Shown: positions 13,367-13,714 of the stretch, piece by piece
Position numbering within the stretch: position 1 is the stretch's first letter
How the letters are laid out: every line of letters starts with the position of its first letter
Assembly (NCBI GenBank): GCA_945867755.1
Contig: CAMBJN010000021.1
Coordinates: 1-13,714, forward strand
DNA: 13,714 nucleotides
From: Polynucleobacter meluiroseus
Lineage (GTDB): Bacteria; Pseudomonadota; Gammaproteobacteria; Burkholderiales; Burkholderiaceae
Direction: 5' to 3'
Notes under the pieces: model-generated
Told to the model about the DNA's origin: nothing
The model's database searches: none
The model's input: only the letters and a program-made list of their open reading frames with translations
Made by a program: the position numbers and the translations under genes

Positions 13367-13714
13367 TTAAGCCAAAGCCTGCTTGATCAATTGTCTTTTT
13401 AAAAAATGACTGCGATTCACCAGTTTCATACCTAAATTTCTGATTGTTTTAACATGCCCCGCTTCATGAGCAAAAAGTTTTTGCAAGCGATCGGTGGTGA
13501 ACAACAAAGCATCTGTATCACCATGCCGTGCACGCTCATGCCTTCTCAATAAAACAGGATCATCAAAAGTTCTGAACGCCTCTTTATTATCTAAAATATC
13601 TGCCAGGCTTGCCACATCCCTCAATCCCAAGTTAAGTCCTTGACCCGCCAATGGATGCATCACATGCGCTGCATCTCCGATCAGCACAATGCGAGGTCTC
13701 GCATCTGGTGCAAT
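13367..13714 (-). CDS. UbiH/UbiF-type FAD-dependent monooxygenase, C-terminal part
   Basis: The last 115 residues of an FAD monooxygenase of the UbiH/COQ6 family, which hydroxylates the ring of ubiquinone precursors. The protein is cut by the right edge, and its N-terminal Rossmann motif is outside the window. The FAD-binding signature is clear: RIVLIGDAAHVMHPLAGQGLNLGLRDVASLADIL. An internal GTG in this motif is not a real start, because the frame stays open to the edge and the motif needs the upstream residues. The C-terminal tail (KLVNRSHFLKRQLIKQALA) is typical of the family. Which ring position it acts on (UbiH, UbiF or UbiI) cannot be told from this piece. It is the first visible gene of the run continuing into dsbC. 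Confidence 0.9.
   Translation of the reverse strand: MAPDARPRIVLIGDAAHVMHPLAGQGLNLGLRDVASLADILDNKEAFRTFDDPVLLRRHERARHGDTDALLFTTDRLQKLFAHEAGHVKTIRNLGMKLVNRSHFLKRQLIKQALA

Noticed and set aside
1..13714. Mobile elements, CRISPR arrays, phage genes, tRNAs, toxin-antitoxin pairs
   Set aside because: No transposase or integrase sequence, no regular spaced repeats, no tRNA-like cloverleaf, and no abrupt change in base use were seen. The repeats found are short and local.

Overview
The window reads as chromosomal DNA of a beta-proteobacterium of the order Burkholderiales. The low-to-moderate GC content (AT-rich codons, mid-40s percent by eye), very tight gene packing and the protein sequences fit Polynucleobacter or a close freshwater relative best. 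That placement is inferred from recognised proteins, not from a database search. There is no mobile element, CRISPR array, tRNA or rRNA, and no stretch over 300 bases lacks a gene.

Left part (1-5119). A fatty-acyl-CoA ligase start (minus, cut by the window edge) diverges from an M20D amidohydrolase (plus). The amidohydrolase converges on a minus-strand run, read in order of transcription: apaG, the lipoprotein lytic transglycosylase mltA, a crotonase-type enoyl-CoA hydratase, and a DUF3047 lipoprotein. Between apaG and mltA, on the opposite strand, lies a very small gene for a 38-residue single-span membrane protein. It has a strong ribosome binding site and a TTG start.

Centre (5174-9885). 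Five plus-strand genes form one apparent operon: rpe, trpE, trpG, trpD, trpC. rpe and trpE overlap by one base (TGATG), and trpE and trpG overlap by 17 bases. trpG-trpD and trpD-trpC have spacers of 34 and 49 bases, each carrying a small tandem duplication that starts at the upstream stop codon. Together the trp genes carry chorismate plus glutamine through anthranilate, phosphoribosyl-anthranilate and CdRP to indole-glycerol phosphate. trpA, trpB and trpF are not in this window. The gph gene that often separates rpe from trpE in relatives is absent here.

Right part (9892-13714). A minus-strand run, again in transcription order, holds a ubiH-type FAD monooxygenase (C-terminal part only), dsbC, an M61-family metallopeptidase with a PDZ domain, and ung. 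It converges on trpC with only 6 bases between stop codons.

Most of the window is ordinary housekeeping content. The items most worth a second look are the 38-residue membrane protein gene, the altered motifs and loop insertion in the uracil-DNA glycosylase, the direct rpe-trpE junction, and the repeats in the trp spacers. I did not find evidence for a new multi-gene system.
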